This document shows positions 17,057-25,429 of a stretch of DNA of 64,000 nucleotides, in pieces (the first letter of the stretch is position 1; every line of letters starts with the position of its first letter). The notes beneath the pieces are model-generated. The model searched no databases and was not told where the DNA came from. It saw nothing but the letters and a program-made list of their open reading frames with translations. The stretch is from positions 744,001-808,000 of the forward strand of contig JADKAJ010000002.1 of the NCBI GenBank assembly GCA_016719165.1. The letters are read 5' to 3'. Both the position numbers and the translations under genes were made by a program. The DNA comes from Chitinophagaceae bacterium (lineage in GTDB: Bacteria; Bacteroidota; Bacteroidia; Chitinophagales; Chitinophagaceae).

Positions 17057-18820
17057 ATGCCTGATGATAGAGAAAAAACACTGAACGAACCCATTCAGAC
17101 TCAAATGCTGGACCAGCTGTGGGAATTACAAAGAAACAATGGTTGTATTAATGATGATGATATAAAGCAGCTTGCACACCGGTTCAACCTGTCGGATATT
17201 GAAGTAGAAGGAGTGGTTTCCTTTTACCATTTTTTTCACCGGAAGCCAACCGGTAAATACACCATCTATCTCAACAACAGCATTGTGGCCGACCTAAAAG
17301 GGTTCAACAGGATAAAAGAAACATTCGAAAGAGAAACCGGTGCCACTTTTGGTTCTGTGGATCGTACGGGTACTTTTGGACTTTTTCTTACACCTTGTAT
17401 TGGTCTCAGTGACCAGGAACCATCAGCACTGATCAACTTCTATCCATTTACCAACCTGAATGCGATCAAAGTAAAAGATATCATTCATTCATTGCGAAAT
17501 GGTGCTACGCCTGCATCTCTTTGTGATGCTCCGGCTGATAATATACGCTATACCCCTCCCGGTGATAAAAGTATTTTCTTTAAAAAATTTACTGATGGTG
17601 CGGCTATTGCCAATGCAGCTAAACTGGGCAGGGACGGGATCATTGAAGAGTTGAAAAAAACAGAACTGGCAGGCCGAGGCGGTGCTTATTTTCCCACCTG
17701 GAAAAAATGGAAAGCCGCTAAAGATCAGCCTGCTGTTCCGAAATATGTGGTCTGCAATGCCGATGAAGGCGAACCGGGCACTTTCAAAGACAGGGTGCTG
17801 TTGAATACACAGGCAAAATCACTGATTGAAGGAATAATGGTCTGTGGTTATACTATCGGTGCTGAATACGGTATTATTTACCTGAGGGGTGAATATCACT
17901 GGCTGCAGCCGAAACTGGAAGAGGCTATCAATGAGTACCGGAAATCAGGTTTATTGGGAACCGATTGTGGTAATATCAAAGGATTCAATTTTGATATCAG
18001 GATACAGATGGGTGCCGGTTCTTATGTATGCGGTGAAGAAACTGCGTTGCTTGAATCACTGGAAGGTAAAAGAGGTGAACCGCGGACGAAATGGTTCTTC
18101 CCGGTAGAAAAGGGGTATTTGCAAAAGCCCACTGTTATAAATAATGTGGAGACATTCTGTGCAGCTGCCCGCATTATTGAAATGGGTGCGGATGCTTATA
18201 TGCAAATGGGCATACCCGGCTCACCAGGTACCAAACTCATCAGTGTGTCCGGCGACTGCAAACTGCCCGGCATCTATGAAATAGAATGGGGCATGACAGT
18301 GGCAGAACTACTCGAACTCTGTGAAGCTGATGATCCTTATTATATACAGGTGAGCGGACCATCGGGTGAATGCATCTCCATCAAAGAAAAATACCGGCGC
18401 ATTTCCATGCTTGACCTGCTGGCAAGAAAAGATATACGATGCGGGGGGTCTTTTATGATCTTCAACAAACAAAGAGATCTTGTAAAAGTATTACTCAACT
18501 TCTCTGAGTTCTTCAAATCAGAATCATGTGGTATTTGCACACCCTGCAGAGCCGGCAATTTTATCATACAACGTAAACTGGAAAGACTGGATAACGGGCT
18601 GGCTAATGAGAAAGACCTGGAAGAATTGAAAAGCTGGGGCACCATTATGAAAAACACCAGCCGTTGCGGCCTGGGCAAAACAGCTACAACCAGCCTGATC
18701 TTTTCGATGGAAAAATTCCATGATTACTTCCATAGCAAACTGGATAAAGATTTTAATGGTCTGAACCTGAAGTTTGATATGGAAAACGCAACAGAAGAAT
18801 ACGAGAAATATAAAATCTGA
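17057..18820 (+). CDS. hoxF: NAD-linked [NiFe]-hydrogenase diaphorase subunit, HoxE-HoxF fusion
   Basis: A 587-residue fusion that passes electrons between NAD(H) and the hydrogenase module. Residues 1-150 are a NuoE/HoxE-like domain; 165-570 are the NuoF/HoxF flavoprotein with GRGGAYFP (207-213, FMN/NADH site), NADEGEPGTF (234-243), GSYVCGEETALLE, and the [4Fe-4S] ligands Cys491, Cys494, Cys497 and Cys537. In the HoxE part, the four [2Fe-2S] ligand positions read Asn73, Ala78, Cys114 and Ser118, so this cluster is lost. HoxF proteins with a degenerate N-terminal HoxE-like domain are known for soluble NAD hydrogenases. ATG 17057 begins at MPDDREKTLNEP. The next gene is 4 bp away. Confidence 0.92.
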   Translation: MPDDREKTLNEPIQTQMLDQLWELQRNNGCINDDDIKQLAHRFNLSDIEVEGVVSFYHFFHRKPTGKYTIYLNNSIVADLKGFNRIKETFERETGATFGSVDRTGTFGLFLTPCIGLSDQEPSALINFYPFTNLNAIKVKDIIHSLRNGATPASLCDAPADNIRYTPPGDKSIFFKKFTDGAAIANAAKLGRDGIIEELKKTELAGRGGAYFPTWKKWKAAKDQPAVPKYVVCNADEGEPGTFKDRVLLNTQAKSLIEGIMVCGYTIGAEYGIIYLRGEYHWLQPKLEEAINEYRKSGLLGTDCGNIKGFNFDIRIQMGAGSYVCGEETALLESLEGKRGEPRTKWFFPVEKGYLQKPTVINNVETFCAAARIIEMGADAYMQMGIPGSPGTKLISVSGDCKLPGIYEIEWGMTVAELLELCEADDPYYIQVSGPSGECISIKEKYRRISMLDLLARKDIRCGGSFMIFNKQRDLVKVLLNFSEFFKSESCGICTPCRAGNFIIQRKLERLDNGLANEKDLEELKSWGTIMKNTSRCGLGKTATTSLIFSMEKFHDYFHSKLDKDFNGLNLKFDMENATEEYEKYKI

Positions 18821-18824
18821 TGAC

Positions 18825-20099
18825 ATGGCAGACATGGTGAACATAACAATCGATGGCAAAAGCATACAGGCAGAGAAAGGAAAGAACCTGATGCAGGTAG
18901 CGAAAGAAAACGGCATCTTCATTCCATCCCTCTGTTATTACGAACACATTGAACCGCCTCTCGGTACCTGCCGGGTGTGCACCTGCAAAATGAATGGCAA
19001 ATACAACCCGGCCTGTACTGAAAAGGTAAGTGAAGGCCTGGTAGTAGAAGTAAATACGCCGGAACTGGTTGATACCCGTAAAGCACTGGTGGAAATGATG
19101 TTTGCGGAAGGCAACCATATTTGTCCCGCTTGTGAAAAAAGCGGTAACTGCGACCTGCAGCACATGGGCTATGAGTTGGGAGTTTCTTCTACCCGTTTCC
19201 CGCACTTGTTCAAAGACCGTATTGTTGATTTCGAGCCCAGCCGCATGGTGATGGAACATAACCGTTGTATCAAATGCCTGCGGTGCGTGGTGGATGTAAA
19301 AACCGATGATGGTAAAAAAGTATTTACCTATCAAAACCGGGGTAATGAAACGTATGTGGGAATTGATTATGACCAGGAAGCAAAGCTTACAGAAGAACAG
19401 GCGATCAATGCCATGAAGATCTGTCCGACCGGCGCCATCATTGTCCGGGGAGCTAGCCTGGCGGCACCTTTTGGCGACAGGAAGTTTGATATGGAATCTG
19501 TGCAGAAGGATTACAACAAGAAAAAACAAACACACAGGAACCGGCCGCCGGTTATGGGTAAAAAAATTGTAGCTACCGTTTCACTGGCCGGTTGTTTCGG
19601 TTGTCATATGTCATTACTGGATATTGATACAGACCTGCTCGATGTGCTGGAACTGGTGTCCTTTGATAAATCACCGCTGACGGATTTTAAAGAATTTACT
19701 TCCCGTTGTCATATTGGTATCATAGAAGGAGGTGTCTGCAATTCAGAAAATGTAGAAACACTCCGTAAGTTCCGGGAACATTGTGATGTGCTTGTGGCGT
19801 TGGGTGAATGTTCTGTTTGGGGTGGACTACCTTCCATGAGAAACTCCATTCCGCTGAGTGAATGCCTGGAAGAAGCATACCTCAATTCTGCCACCAGCGA
19901 ACAGGGAGCCAGCATCATTCCTTACCACGAAGACCTGCCAAAGATCCTCGACAGGGTATATGCCTGCAATGAAATAGTTAAGATAGATTATTATATACCC
20001 GGCTGCCCGCCGGATGCCAATCACATCTGGAAGGCGGTGAAGAATATTTTGTGGGGAGAAGAGTATTCTATTTTGTATTCCGAGTTTAAATACGATTAA
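18825..20099 (+). CDS. HoxU-HoxY fusion: diaphorase Fe-S subunit joined to hydrogenase small subunit
   Basis: A 424-residue single frame containing two proteins normally encoded separately. Residues 1-225 are HoxU: [2Fe-2S] ligands Cys37, Cys49, Cys52, Cys64; cluster HICPACEKSGNC (His98, Cys100, Cys103, Cys109); cluster CIKCLRC (148, 151, 154) with Cys200 in ICPTGA. Residues 247-420 are HoxY, the small subunit carrying the proximal [4Fe-4S] cluster: CFGCHMS (257, 260), GECS (329) and IPGCPP (394). A Lys/Arg-rich linker of about 20 residues joins them. All ligands are intact, so it should work as a fixed electron bridge between flavin and active site. It is followed by hoxH after 11 bp. Confidence 0.92.
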   Translation: MADMVNITIDGKSIQAEKGKNLMQVAKENGIFIPSLCYYEHIEPPLGTCRVCTCKMNGKYNPACTEKVSEGLVVEVNTPELVDTRKALVEMMFAEGNHICPACEKSGNCDLQHMGYELGVSSTRFPHLFKDRIVDFEPSRMVMEHNRCIKCLRCVVDVKTDDGKKVFTYQNRGNETYVGIDYDQEAKLTEEQAINAMKICPTGAIIVRGASLAAPFGDRKFDMESVQKDYNKKKQTHRNRPPVMGKKIVATVSLAGCFGCHMSLLDIDTDLLDVLELVSFDKSPLTDFKEFTSRCHIGIIEGGVCNSENVETLRKFREHCDVLVALGECSVWGGLPSMRNSIPLSECLEEAYLNSATSEQGASIIPYHEDLPKILDRVYACNEIVKIDYYIPGCPPDANHIWKAVKNILWGEEYSILYSEFKYD

Positions 20100-20110
20100 C
20101 GCATTGATAT

Positions 20111-21565
20111 ATGAACAGAAAAATTACAATAGACCCTGTAACAAGAGTGGAAGGCCACGGCCGGGTCACTATACATCTCGATGAATACGGCCAGGTGAAA
20201 GATTCTTTTTTTCACATTGTAGAGTTTCGGGGCTTTGAACGTTTCATCCAGGGCCATCCTTATTGGGAGGCACCGGTGCTGGTGCAAAGATTATGTGGCA
20301 TATGCCCGGTAAGCCATCACCTGGCTGCTGCCAAAGCCATAGACCAGATAGTTGGCATTGATCCCAAGGATCTTTCGCCCACTGCCACCAAGCTTCGCCG
20401 CCTGATGCATTTTGGACAGGTGTTTCAATCTCATGCATTACATTTCTTTTACCTGGCATCTCCCGATTTATTATTTGGCGTGGATGCACCGGTTGAAAAA
20501 AGAAATGTGGTAGCGGTAGCTGTGGAGAACCGGGAACTGGCCATCAAAGGCATCACTATGCGGAAATTCGGGCAGGAAGTCATCAAAGCGGTTGCCGGTA
20601 AAAAGATCCATGGCATACTGGCTGTTCCGGGTGGTGTTCATAAAACATTAACTGAAAATGAAAGGGAGTACTTTCTTGATGGTAAAAACATTGAGAACAT
20701 TGATACCATGATCGAATGGTCGCAGGCGATGGTGGAGTTTATGAAAAACTATCATGAGCAGCACCGTAAGTTCCTTGATGATTTTGCTTTCTTTCCTTCC
20801 GGACACCTGGGTATGGTGAACAAACAGGGCGGATTGGATTTATATGATGGGCTGTTACGGGCTGTAGATAGTGAAGGAAACAGGATACTGGATGATATAT
20901 CCACTGATCTGTACCAGGATTATTTTTCAGAAGCAGTGGCACAATGGTCTTATATGAAATTTCCTTACCTGAAAAAAGTAGGAAGGGAAAATGGCTGGAA
21001 CAGGGTAGGCCCGTTGGCAAGAATGAATGTATGTGATTTCATTACTACTCCCCTGGCAGAGAAAGCAAGGCAGGAGTTCATTGCTTTTACCGGAAAGAGA
21101 GTGAATAACAGTACCATGTATTCCCATTGGGCAAGGCTGATTGAAGTGTTGCATTGTGCCGAAGAAATGAAGATACTGCTGCACGATCCCGAGCTGATGG
21201 GCAACGACCTGGTACGGAAAGGTACACCGCGGTCGAAGGGAATTGGTATCATTGAAGCACCCCGGGGCACACTTACCCACCATTATGAAGTGGATGAAAA
21301 AGGAATGATCACCAAATGCAATCTTATCGTATCCACCACGCATAACAACGATGCGATGAATGCGGCCGTGAAGTGGGTGGCTAATAATGTCATCAGCCGT
21401 AAAGGACATATTACCGATGGTATGCTGAACCAGGTAGAAGTAGCCATAAGGGCATACGACCCTTGCTTAAGTTGTGCCACACAGGCCATGGGTAAAATGC
21501 CGCTGAAAGCGGAATTGTATAATTATAATGGGGAGCTGATCGATGAAAAATATAAAAACGGATAA
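20111..21565 (+). CDS. hoxH: [NiFe]-hydrogenase large subunit HoxH (group 3d-like)
   Basis: A 484-residue catalytic subunit with both NiFe-binding motifs: L1 RLCGICPVSHH (Cys62, Cys65, His69) and L2 DPCLSC (Cys452, Cys455). A C-terminal tail of 26 residues (AMGKMPL onward) follows L2 and would be removed by the maturation protease after Ni insertion. The residue before the cut, normally His (or Arg in some groups), is Gln458 here (codon CAG), which is unusual. Together with HoxEF and HoxUY it forms an NAD-dependent bidirectional hydrogenase of the soluble cytosolic type. The stop overlaps the protease gene by 23 bases. Confidence 0.94.
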   Translation: MNRKITIDPVTRVEGHGRVTIHLDEYGQVKDSFFHIVEFRGFERFIQGHPYWEAPVLVQRLCGICPVSHHLAAAKAIDQIVGIDPKDLSPTATKLRRLMHFGQVFQSHALHFFYLASPDLLFGVDAPVEKRNVVAVAVENRELAIKGITMRKFGQEVIKAVAGKKIHGILAVPGGVHKTLTENEREYFLDGKNIENIDTMIEWSQAMVEFMKNYHEQHRKFLDDFAFFPSGHLGMVNKQGGLDLYDGLLRAVDSEGNRILDDISTDLYQDYFSEAVAQWSYMKFPYLKKVGRENGWNRVGPLARMNVCDFITTPLAEKARQEFIAFTGKRVNNSTMYSHWARLIEVLHCAEEMKILLHDPELMGNDLVRKGTPRSKGIGIIEAPRGTLTHHYEVDEKGMITKCNLIVSTTHNNDAMNAAVKWVANNVISRKGHITDGMLNQVEVAIRAYDPCLSCATQAMGKMPLKAELYNYNGELIDEKYKNG

Positions 21566-22019
21566 GGCGGATATACTGCTCATCGCTATAGGAAACAGTG
21601 GTCGCAGGGATGATGGGTTAGGCTGGGAGTTTGCTGACAAGGTCAGTCGTTCCTGTGGCAGTCTTATTGATTGTGAATACCGTTATCAGTTGCAGATAGA
21701 AGATGCGGTAATGGTGAGCAGGTACGATACCGTGATATTTGCAGATGCCTCACATAGTGAACTGAAAGAAGGATTTGAATTACAACCCTGTATAGCAGCA
21801 CATCATTATTTTTTCTCCTCCCATATGCAAAGCCCGGAAACCATTTTGTACCTGGCTAAGGAGCTGTACAATAAAACTCCTGAGGCTTACACGTTAGCTA
21901 TAACAGGGTATAACTGGGGCCTTGGTAATACACTGAGCAAAGAAGCGGAACCGAACCTGCAAAAAGCCATTTCATTTTTCGAAAAGAAATTTATTCCGGC
22001 TGTTGGTAACAGGGCCTGA
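21543..22019 (+). CDS. hoxW: Hydrogenase maturation protease (HoxW/HycI-HybD family)
   Basis: A 158-residue endopeptidase that trims the HoxH tail. The family N-terminal motif is present as IAIGNSGRRDDGLGW (Asp near residue 20, a nickel-sensing ligand), the second Asp lies in YDTVIFADAS (about residue 62), and a His sits in SSHMQSPETIL (about residue 91). These are the three metal-ligand positions of HycI/HybD. It starts inside the hoxH end, so it is co-translated with its substrate. It is the last gene of the hox operon; the RHS island begins about 100 bp later. Confidence 0.88.
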   Translation: MKNIKTDKADILLIAIGNSGRRDDGLGWEFADKVSRSCGSLIDCEYRYQLQIEDAVMVSRYDTVIFADASHSELKEGFELQPCIAAHHYFFSSHMQSPETILYLAKELYNKTPEAYTLAITGYNWGLGNTLSKEAEPNLQKAISFFEKKFIPAVGNRA

Positions 22020-22125
22020 AATTTTATTTAACTGCCATCTTTACCCTTATTCTTCTGTCTATGCAGGCTAAGTATGAAGCAGTGACATTTATGCAGCATA
22101 ATGCCTCAGCCAGTAACTTTACCGA

Positions 22126-23196
22126 ATGATTGTTCACAGGGAGATACCTTATAGCGAATTGACCGGCATCAATGTCATATATAAGGCCGGACAAAAGAAG
22201 CGCCGGAAGGGAAAAAATTTTATAGTAACTCATGAAAGAAGTAGATTATTAGAGGAAACCCATTATTACCCGTTTGGATTAACAATGGCTGGCATCAGTA
22301 GTAAAGCACTGGCCTTCGGAAAATCAAATAACTACAAGTATAACGGAAAAGAGAAACAGGAACAGGAATTCGCTGATGGCAGCAGCCTGGAATGGTATGA
22401 CTATGGTGCGAGGATGTATGATGAACAGATTGGAAGGTGGGGAGTGGTGGACCCTCTTGCCGATAAGGCGTATTCATTAACCCCTTTCCGATACAGCTTC
22501 AACAATCCAATTCTATTTGTAGACCCTGATGGTAGATGGGAGTTTCAGATAGGAACTAAAACTGTTGACGATAAAGAGGTTAGGTATTTAATGCTTGTTG
22601 CGGAAAAAAATGACAATCTTGAAAGTCTATCAAAACAAACAGGATTCAATTTAGAGGATTTAAAAAATTTAAATCTAGGAGAAGTTAATGAAAAAACTGT
22701 ATTAACTGATCTTGGGGATATGTTAGACTTTGATCTCATTAACGAGGCATTAAACTTCAACTCAGACCAATTGGGAAGTAACTGCCATTTAACTGCACTG
22801 GAATTTGCTGATGGAGAAGAAGAGTTTACAACTAATGAATACAAAGTTATTTTTAAATCAAATTATGATGTTAATAATGCCGACTCATATTTAAGAGCAA
22901 AATATAAATCTGTTGCTGATCCCCAATCTGGTGATGTAATCAGATTTGGAGACCCTAATAAGAAAGGGAAAAGTCGAATAGGCGATGCAACGCATTATGC
23001 GAATCTGTTACTTAAGAAGGATGATGGCAGAATTCAGGTTTTTACAAAAATTGTTGGAGCCCCTTACCAAATTTTGTACCTAGATCAAAGCGATCCAAAT
23101 TATTCAAATAAAGTAGGTAGCTCAATTGAGCCAGCTTATGGATTGCGTACTCCATTAGGTAATGATACCTCTCCTTATTATAGAAGAAAAAATTAG
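22126..23196 (+). CDS. RHS C-terminal toxin tip with LysM-like and Cys/His (NlpC/P60-like) domain
   Basis: A 356-residue product that holds only the end of an RHS protein. Residues 45-136 are the RHS-associated core ([42 protein letters not shown]). After it come a LysM-like segment (about 156-184, [12 protein letters not shown]...LKNLN) and a domain with Cys220 ([13 protein letters not shown]), a GDVIRFGD turn and His290 ([10 protein letters not shown]). The Cys/GD/His order fits NlpC/P60-type cysteine peptidases or amidases, so a peptidoglycan target is likely (inference). No RHS barrel or export domain precedes it. A likely immunity gene starts 6 bp after the stop. Confidence 0.8.
   Translation: MIVHREIPYSELTGINVIYKAGQKKRRKGKNFIVTHERSRLLEETHYYPFGLTMAGISSKALAFGKSNNYKYNGKEKQEQEFADGSSLEWYDYGARMYDEQIGRWGVVDPLADKAYSLTPFRYSFNNPILFVDPDGRWEFQIGTKTVDDKEVRYLMLVAEKNDNLESLSKQTGFNLEDLKNLNLGEVNEKTVLTDLGDMLDFDLINEALNFNSDQLGSNCHLTALEFADGEEEFTTNEYKVIFKSNYDVNNADSYLRAKYKSVADPQSGDVIRFGDPNKKGKSRIGDATHYANLLLKKDDGRIQVFTKIVGAPYQILYLDQSDPNYSNKVGSSIEPAYGLRTPLGNDTSPYYRRKN
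22261..22440 (+). repeat. RHS core repeat, copy 1
   Basis: A 180-bp segment encoding YYPFG through IGRW, nearly the same in DNA as three reverse-strand copies at 26817-26994, 28569-28747 and 30202-30381. Sequence downstream differs between copies. The repeat is where toxin tips would be swapped by homologous recombination. Confidence 0.85.
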
Positions 23197-23202
23197 AATT
23201 CC

Positions 23203-23802
23203 ATGAAAAAAAATCTTCTGACTTACCTTTTTATTTGGATGACAATATTTTGCAAGTCACAGGATCTCAAACTTTTAGTTCTTTACCCTGGAACAGGCAC
23301 AAAGGATAGCAGTATTATCTACAAAAGTTTAGGGATTTCTATTGTTTCGGATAAAAACTCAATGACTATATATTCTGAGAATCCTTATTGTAAGAGAATT
23401 GTTCTTCCAAAAAATGCATTTTGTGAAGTATTCGATGAGAAATTCTTAATATGCTCAATTAATGAAGAACCTAAAATAGGTTCAAGCAGGCCATACTGGA
23501 CTTTTAAAAGAGAGGTAATTTATATTTTACCTTTATTTGATTCAAATTGTGCTACTGGAAAAATTTATCAATGCGATCTTGACGGCAAGGCTATTCAAAC
23601 TTCCGATACCCTAAAACATATTAATAGAAATTATAAATTTGATTTGGTTTTAAATAATATAGATATTATGAATAAGGTGATTTATTTCAAAAAGGTAAAG
23701 AGAAAATCTAGGATAGTTCTTAAACTAAAAGAGTTACATACTCCAGTTCTTACTGAATATGTAAACCTCCGGGGGACTGGAGGTCCAAATAACAGAGATT
23801 AG
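23203..23802 (+). CDS. Exported immunity-type protein, partner of toxin tip 1
   Basis: A 199-residue protein with a signal peptide (1-19, LLTYLFIWMTIFCKSQ) and no lipobox. I do not recognise a named family. It is related to the product at 27211-27759: both share a block LPKNAFCEVFDEKFLICS / [18 protein letters not shown] and a second block KIYQCDLDGKAI...INRNYKFD / [12 protein letters not shown]...LNKKFSYD. Each sits directly after a toxin tip with the same Cys/His domain. This co-inheritance is the main argument for an immunity role. Periplasmic placement fits a toxin acting on peptidoglycan. Confidence 0.7.
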   Translation: MKKNLLTYLFIWMTIFCKSQDLKLLVLYPGTGTKDSSIIYKSLGISIVSDKNSMTIYSENPYCKRIVLPKNAFCEVFDEKFLICSINEEPKIGSSRPYWTFKREVIYILPLFDSNCATGKIYQCDLDGKAIQTSDTLKHINRNYKFDLVLNNIDIMNKVIYFKKVKRKSRIVLKLKELHTPVLTEYVNLRGTGGPNNRD

Positions 23803-23883
23803 AGAATACATTTCTTTCCTCCCGGCGTCCTAGCAACATAAAGCACCGGGAAGAAGAGATCTTGGGAAGAAAAATATACATTT

Positions 23884-24540
23884 TTGAAAAAGATTAATCT
23901 GATCTGGTTTATAAGTATTATTGGAATTGCCTGCAATAATTCAAAAAATATAACTGGTACTTTCAATATTGAAAAGAATTCCATTGTCAATATTGAATTA
24001 AATTTAAACGAAGATAATTCATTTGTTCAATACGTTCACAGTAGCGGATGTGAGCCAAAGTTCTTTTTTGGATTTTATAAAAGAAAAGGGCACAAGGTAC
24101 ATTTGGATCAGATATCAGAGAATTTAGGCCATTTAAATAAGCAAGATACCGCAATATTCAATCTTACTAAGAGTGTGCAGAATAAGGTACTTTACTTATA
24201 TTATAATGAACAGCGCCCATTATTTGACGCCCAGGTATATGGTGAAAATGGAAGATACATAGGGAAAGCAGACAAGGAAGGTAAAATTATAATCTCAAAT
24301 GATCTTGAGTTTGATTCAATAGTCGTAAAAACTGGAGTTCACAGGCCTAGAAGTTTTAAAGTTGCGTCTAGACCTTTTAATCAAATTTTCATAATGATGT
24401 ATGATTATACTTTCGAAGATTGTTCAAATTTTAGTTTTGAAGATAAATTTATTGTATCAAAGAAAGGATTAAAATATTACCCAAACTGGGAAAGGGTTGA
24501 AAAGCCTAAACCAGTTTACTTGCGACGCACTTTAAAATAA
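23884..24540 (+). CDS. Orphan immunity-type lipoprotein
   Basis: A 218-residue lipoprotein: signal peptide ending IGIAC with Cys17 as the lipidated residue. The mature part starts with a TGTFNIEKNSIVNIELNL...FYKRKGHKV strand pattern that resembles the lipoprotein at 25430-26044 (PGVYTIKRPDNVITLNI...WFHKNQEI), and a second weaker match follows in the C-terminal half. That relative is paired with a metallopeptidase toxin tip; this one has no toxin tip of its own. The start is a TTG at 23884, since no ATG gives a complete signal peptide. Best read as an immunity gene kept without its toxin. Confidence 0.55.
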   Translation: MKKINLIWFISIIGIACNNSKNITGTFNIEKNSIVNIELNLNEDNSFVQYVHSSGCEPKFFFGFYKRKGHKVHLDQISENLGHLNKQDTAIFNLTKSVQNKVLYLYYNEQRPLFDAQVYGENGRYIGKADKEGKIIISNDLEFDSIVVKTGVHRPRSFKVASRPFNQIFIMMYDYTFEDCSNFSFEDKFIVSKKGLKYYPNWERVEKPKPVYLRRTLK

Positions 24541-24734
24541 TCAGATTTTTCCATAGCCAAACCCAAGCAGTATTCACAGGAGCAAGTATTATGTTTTAGA
24601 AGTGCTTTGATATTGGGAAAAGAATACCCCCGATTTCTATGTCTCAACCAAATAATTTTTAAATTAATTTCATACTGGCAAAGAGGAGCCATACGGCGAT
24701 AGCTCGGCGGATGGTTACTTGAAAAAAAGCTTCG

Positions 24735-24755
24735 TACAGACGATTAATGTCTGTA
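24735..24755. repeat. Hairpin TACAGAC/GTCTGTA near the transposase gene
   Basis: TACAGAC (24735-24741) pairs with GTCTGTA (24749-24755) across GATTAAT. It lies about 50 bp beyond the 3' end of the REP-associated transposase gene and may be part of the element's end. Confidence 0.45.
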
Positions 24756-24777
24756 TTTGCAATTTGCAACGAAGTAT

Positions 24778-24794
24778 CAGCCTTGAAAAGGCTG
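24778..24794. repeat. Hairpin CAGCCTT/AAGGCTG beside the transposase stop
   Basis: A perfect 7-bp stem with a GAA loop, 13 bp from the transposase stop codon. Such compact hairpins are the kind of structure REP-type tyrosine transposases recognise; it could instead be a weak terminator. Confidence 0.45.
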
Positions 24795-24807
24795 TTACCC
24801 TTCCCAT

Positions 24808-25362
24808 CTACAAGAACACTACATCCGGTAAACCGCATTTCTTTGTCAACTTATAATCCCTGGCGCTGCTATACAGATAATCTTCCGCTTTTTCTACTAT
24901 CCCGGCTTCTACAGCATTGTTATGAATGTAATTCATTTTCTGAAAAATAAAGGCTGCACTATAAAGTTCCATCGGCTGGTTGTCTTGTCGCCAAAACTGG
25001 TATTCGCTGTTCCGGCTATTCTTTTCGCCTGCCTCTTTAAATATCCGTAACATCCACTCTCTACGGCTTTCTTGCTTATTAGCTTCGATTGCCGAAATAA
25101 TCTGTTTGCTGGTAAATTTTTTAAAATCCCGCAGCACATCGCTCAGGTCTTCATTTTTGGCTGATATAATAAGATGAAGATGATTACTCATTATACACCA
25201 ACTATGCAGCAGCATTCCCTTTTCTAACTGGCAGAACCTGATGCTTTCCAAGACAATGTCACGATAATCCTTTCTGGTAAAAACGTCTACCCATGCTACT
25301 ACAGCAAACGTTATAAAATGAATAGCTGCCTGATTTCTTATCTTGTAACCGCCTTCACCCAT
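24808..25362 (-). CDS. REP-associated tyrosine transposase (Y1/HUH family)
   Basis: A 184-residue HUH-superfamily transposase of the single-stranded type. The metal-binding HUH motif is HLH (His61, His63) in MSNHLHLIIS, and the catalytic tyrosine is Tyr145 in MNYIHNNAVEAG. The EFWRQDNQP-like segment YQFWRQDNQP is typical of the RAYT branch rather than IS200. RAYTs are usually single-copy domesticated enzymes that mobilise REP hairpins. Two short hairpins lie just beyond the 3' end. It sits inside the RHS island, convergent with the orphan lipoprotein. Confidence 0.88.
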   Translation of the reverse strand: MGEGGYKIRNQAAIHFITFAVVAWVDVFTRKDYRDIVLESIRFCQLEKGMLLHSWCIMSNHLHLIISAKNEDLSDVLRDFKKFTSKQIISAIEANKQESRREWMLRIFKEAGEKNSRNSEYQFWRQDNQPMELYSAAFIFQKMNYIHNNAVEAGIVEKAEDYLYSSARDYKLTKKCGLPDVVFL

Positions 25363-25429
25363 TCATTTTTTACTAAAATTACTGGTTTGACAGCTTTTTG
25401 CACTGAAAAAGGCAAAATTAATTAAGGCG

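Noticed and set aside
24747..24950. Plus-strand frame opposite the transposase
   Set aside because: It overlaps the well supported HUH transposase on the other strand and has no protein-like features.
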